From assembly GCA_004352715.1 (NCBI GenBank), contig SCFE01000027.1, forward strand, positions 1,551,337 to 1,615,336: a DNA stretch of 64,000 nucleotides, given 5' to 3'. The position numbers and the translations under genes are program-made. Below the pieces are notes generated by a model, which worked only from the letters and a program-made list of their open reading frames with translations, did no database searches and was not told the origin of the DNA. Shown piece by piece: positions 61,251-64,000 of the stretch. Positions within the stretch are counted from its first letter, which is position 1. Each line of letters opens with the position of its first letter. Source of the DNA: Hofstenia miamia. Lineage: Eukaryota > Xenacoelomorpha > Acoela.

Positions 61251-61727
61251 CGTTCTTTGCACCCCCAAATTTTTAGACTGGCTGTGGCATTGGGCATGTT
61301 AAACATAGTGAAACATCAAATCATGCATCTGTATCTAAATGTCAATAAAAAATTTATGCATTTAATATTTGTGTAAATGATGACAAATTTTTCGCCAAAT
61401 ATGTAGCAATTACCATAAATTATTAGTATTAGCACCATCGCCAGCACTAGAAGTAATATATTCAAAGGACAAATAACGAATTGTACTTTTGTGAGATTGT
61501 TACGAACTGCCAAAGGGATGGATCCTTCTCAACTAGAAATTCATTGTTGCGCTGCTGAGAAATCGTCAGTGATGAAAACGTTGTTTTTTAGCTAAATACG
61601 CTTGTTGTTAAATATCTGGCAAGCTTTGGTTTTCAATGACAAACATGTTTCCACTGGGTAAAACAGTTTCCAGTCTTTGCATATCTAAACAATTTTTGTA
61701 GTCAAAGACCCACATTATTAATAATAA

Positions 61728-62247
61728 TAGTAAGAGTCAGAGCAAATTTATTGCGCAATATATGTATAAAAAAATCTACAAACTAACACATGACAAAAAA
61801 TAAAACATAAACAAGTAATTAACTACAAATTCATATGTACAATATATAATAATATAATCAATGTTTGAGTAGTTGTTTATGTAAGTGCTCAATGTTGGAT
61901 ATATGTTTCGAATGTATGATTCAATTTTTTTCTAAACTTTCTATAGTTTTTTTCTATTCGCGTTTCATAATCTAAATTATTCCACAATTTAATTGATACG
62001 TGATGAAACCCACTATAATTTTTATCTAAACACAAAAATTTTTGCGAGCGCTCATTTAATTTAATATAGTCATTAAGGAAACGAGAGATGTTTGTAAAGA
62101 TTTGAATTTAAATAAGATAGATAGCATATGCATATGAATTTGATAGAACGGAGATATTTTATATTTATTACGATATACTGATGCTTCTTCATGCTTTTGT
62201 ACAAAGTTTAGAGTTTTTATACACCAATTAAATGTCTTTGGTAGAGA
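61728..62247 (-). pseudogene. 3' end of a LINE (better copy)
   Basis: Homologous to 20885-21356. The - strand encodes [19 protein letters not shown], then LNERSQKFLCLDKNYSGFHH and SIKLWNNLDYETRIEKNY, the C-terminal tail typical of LINE reverse transcriptases, followed by a conserved 3' UTR. It ends at a short ATT/TAA-rich tail (61716-61730), as expected for the 3' terminus. Confidence 0.7.
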
Positions 62248-62249
62248 CT

Positions 62250-63287
62250 ACAAAAATATAAAAACAAGTCAAGTTCATTATAATCTTTAGAAAGTTGTTA
62301 CATTGGAGAATCCTTACATCTGATTGATGTCATTTTTATTATCCGATATTTCAGTTTTCGACCAAAATAACTGCTTTTATGCTGTCATGTCTTTTTGAAC
62401 AATAATTTTGAATTATTGCGTAACAAAAGATGTTTACTTGTAATATAAAATTAAATTATTTAATTTTAGAAGCAAGCACTTTTTAACTGTTCTTAATATT
62501 TCGTTTTAACAATTAAAAGGTTCCTATTTAAAATTATTAACAAAATGTAGACTGAACTACCCAATTTAATTGGTCCAATTGTGTCCGATGATTGAGACAA
62601 ATTCAATTATAAAATCTTAAATTTGCATTATCAATCTGTTGTAATCCCATTATTAAGCTGAATTAGACAGGAATAGGCTGTATTTTCAAATACAGGAATA
62701 ATTGCATGTCCTCGACATACTGTCGAATTTTACACACATTTTAACTTTTCTAACATATCGTTAACTTCAAACCACTATAAATTATACAATAGTAGTTTGT
62801 ACGGAGCAGACATCATAAACAGTAAGCTGCTAGACATCCCGCTCATTACAAAAAGATTTTCAAATTAGAGAAGTATGGCACATTGTTTTCAGTTTGACAT
62901 ATCTTGCTATTGTTCATATTTAGTTAGTTGGACAATTGTCCAATTTTGTGTTCGAAGTGTTTATTTTGAATGAAAACTATTCAATTGTTTCGGATCGCAG
63001 TAAAAAAAATAAATTTACATTTAGCCATTTTCTAATTTCCACAAATTGGGTTTGAAGTGGTATCATGCGAATTTAATTTCGGGTTCCATACTATTTGACA
63101 ATGCAACTATTTTTACCTTTTTGGAAAATACATTAAATACTTGAGGTTCTATCTACAAGGCACGGTGACCTACGTTGTGAATGATAACGATTTATTTTTA
63201 CATTTATTTTTGTTATTTAATCGCAATTTGTATTATTAAATTGTTATGCATTGTGTAAATGATATTTTACATAATTTCCAAAATTTT

Positions 63288-63289
<2 letters not shown>
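62250..63289. other. AT-rich DNA without recognised genes
   Basis: Nothing that I can support on either strand. Confidence 0.45.
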
Positions 63290-63322
<33 letters not shown>

Positions 63323-63336
63323 TATTATTATTATAT
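63290..63336. repeat. (TAA)n/(TTA)n microsatellite
   Basis: A TAA run turns into a TTA run, making a palindrome directly before the reverse transcriptase frame. Confidence 0.9.
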
Positions 63337-63341
63337 TAATA

Positions 63342-64000
63342 GAGAGTGAGCAGATGCAGAAAGAGTTCAGACAAGAAGAAGTAATCACAACTGCAAAGCT
63401 GAAGGAGGCTCTAAAGAAGATGAAGAATTGGAAGGCGCCAGGCAGAGATGAGGTACATGGGTATTGGCTGAAGAAGTTCACAAGTGTTCATGAGAGACTA
63501 GCAGGAGCATTGGAGGAGTGCGTGGTGAGTGGGTGTCCAGAGTGGATGGTAGTGGGAAGCAGATTTCTGATACAGAAGGACCCAAAGAAATGTAGTGAAG
63601 CAAGCAACTTCAAGCCTATAACATGTCTGCCAACAACGTGGAAATTGCTAATTTCTGTGATTTCAAGTAGGCTGGCATGTTACTTAGAACAGAACAGGTT
63701 GATACCAGAGGAGCAGAAGGGCTTTAGGACAAAGACAAGAGGATGCAAAGATCAGTTGTTGATAGACCAGGCAGTGGTGGAGAATTGTAGAAGGAAGGCA
63801 AACTTAGCAATGGCATGGATAGACTACAGGAAGGCATATGACAGCATTTCACATAAGTGGGTATTGAAGACGTTAGAGGCTAATGGAGTTTCACAGAAAT
63901 GGGTTGAGTTTCTAGAGAGGGAGATGGGAAAGTGGCAGACTGAGATAGACGGACACAGCTTGAGGTTTAGGCGAGGCATATTCCAGGGAGACAGCTTAGC
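63342..64000 (+). CDS. Non-LTR retrotransposon reverse transcriptase (truncated by the window edge)
   Basis: One frame without a stop runs from about 63342 to the last base. It encodes KMKNWKAPGRDEVHGYWLKK, FLIQKDPKKCSEASNFKPIT (the NYRPIT block), CLPTTWKLL, EEQKGFRTKTRGCKDQLLID (the EQxGFRxxxG block), MAWIDYRKAYDSISH (first catalytic Asp) and RRGIFQGDSL (the QGDxLS block). The YADD box would follow beyond the window. This style (GxDxVxGYWLK, QKDPKK, AWIDYRKAYDSI) is that of non-LTR elements outside the CR1 group, perhaps R2/NeSL-related; the clade is uncertain. Codons are purine-rich and GC-richer than the host DNA, and the frame is intact, which suggests recent arrival. The start is probably 5'-truncated at the TAA microsatellite. 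Confidence 0.85.

Overview
This is a strongly AT-rich metazoan nuclear sequence with spliced genes, old transposon debris, (TA)n microsatellites and assembly gaps. The three host genes I can read (a Dscam-family receptor, a Snail-family zinc-finger factor and the coatomer alpha subunit) point to an animal. Several introns of only 39-50 bp sit beside multi-kilobase ones. That contrast is known from flatworms, but I cannot fix the phylum from the sequence alone.

Left third (1-16830, + strand): the 3' part of a Dscam-like cell-surface receptor, assembled as 21 exons whose splice phases all agree. The domain order is Ig, FN3 x4, Ig, FN3 x2, one membrane segment, then a cytoplasmic tail carrying a PPLPPRKP SH3-ligand motif. 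Its 5' part lies left of the window. Introns hold a reverse-transcriptase fragment, MITE-like repeats and microsatellites.

Middle (16831-35266): an AT-rich spacer with one GC-rich island, then a two-exon Snail-family repressor gene (20462-25640, +, 192 aa) that has four good zinc fingers, a decayed finger ahead of them and no canonical SNAG start. Its 4.6-kb intron carries a LINE 3' end, two blocks of telomere-like repeats in opposite orientation and a 91-bp exact duplication around a gap. From 25.6 to 35.2 kb I see only decayed reverse-transcriptase remnants on the - strand, one isolated GC-richer ORF and otherwise empty AT-rich DNA.

Right-middle (35267-47869, - strand): coatomer alpha (COPA), 20 exons in consistent phase, about 1213 residues, complete except for the first few codons. 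Its introns contain an almost intact mariner-like transposase in antisense and a small hAT-like inverted-repeat element.

Right third (47870-64000): no host gene recognised. It is a transposon graveyard: a pogo/Tigger-like element with a decayed Tc1 element nested inside, three LINE remnants (one retaining endonuclease and RT motifs joined by an internal deletion), a LINE 3' end, MITEs, three gaps, and at the right edge an open non-LTR reverse-transcriptase frame that runs out of the window.

The three host genes have unrelated roles (neuronal/cell recognition, transcriptional repression, Golgi-to-ER vesicle coat) and nothing suggests they act together. I found no convincing new biological system. 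The points most worth a second look are the possible intron-retention isoforms of the Dscam gene, the altered N-terminus of the Snail protein, the 39-bp in-frame intron in COPA, and the nested transposon at 49.6-51.3 kb.
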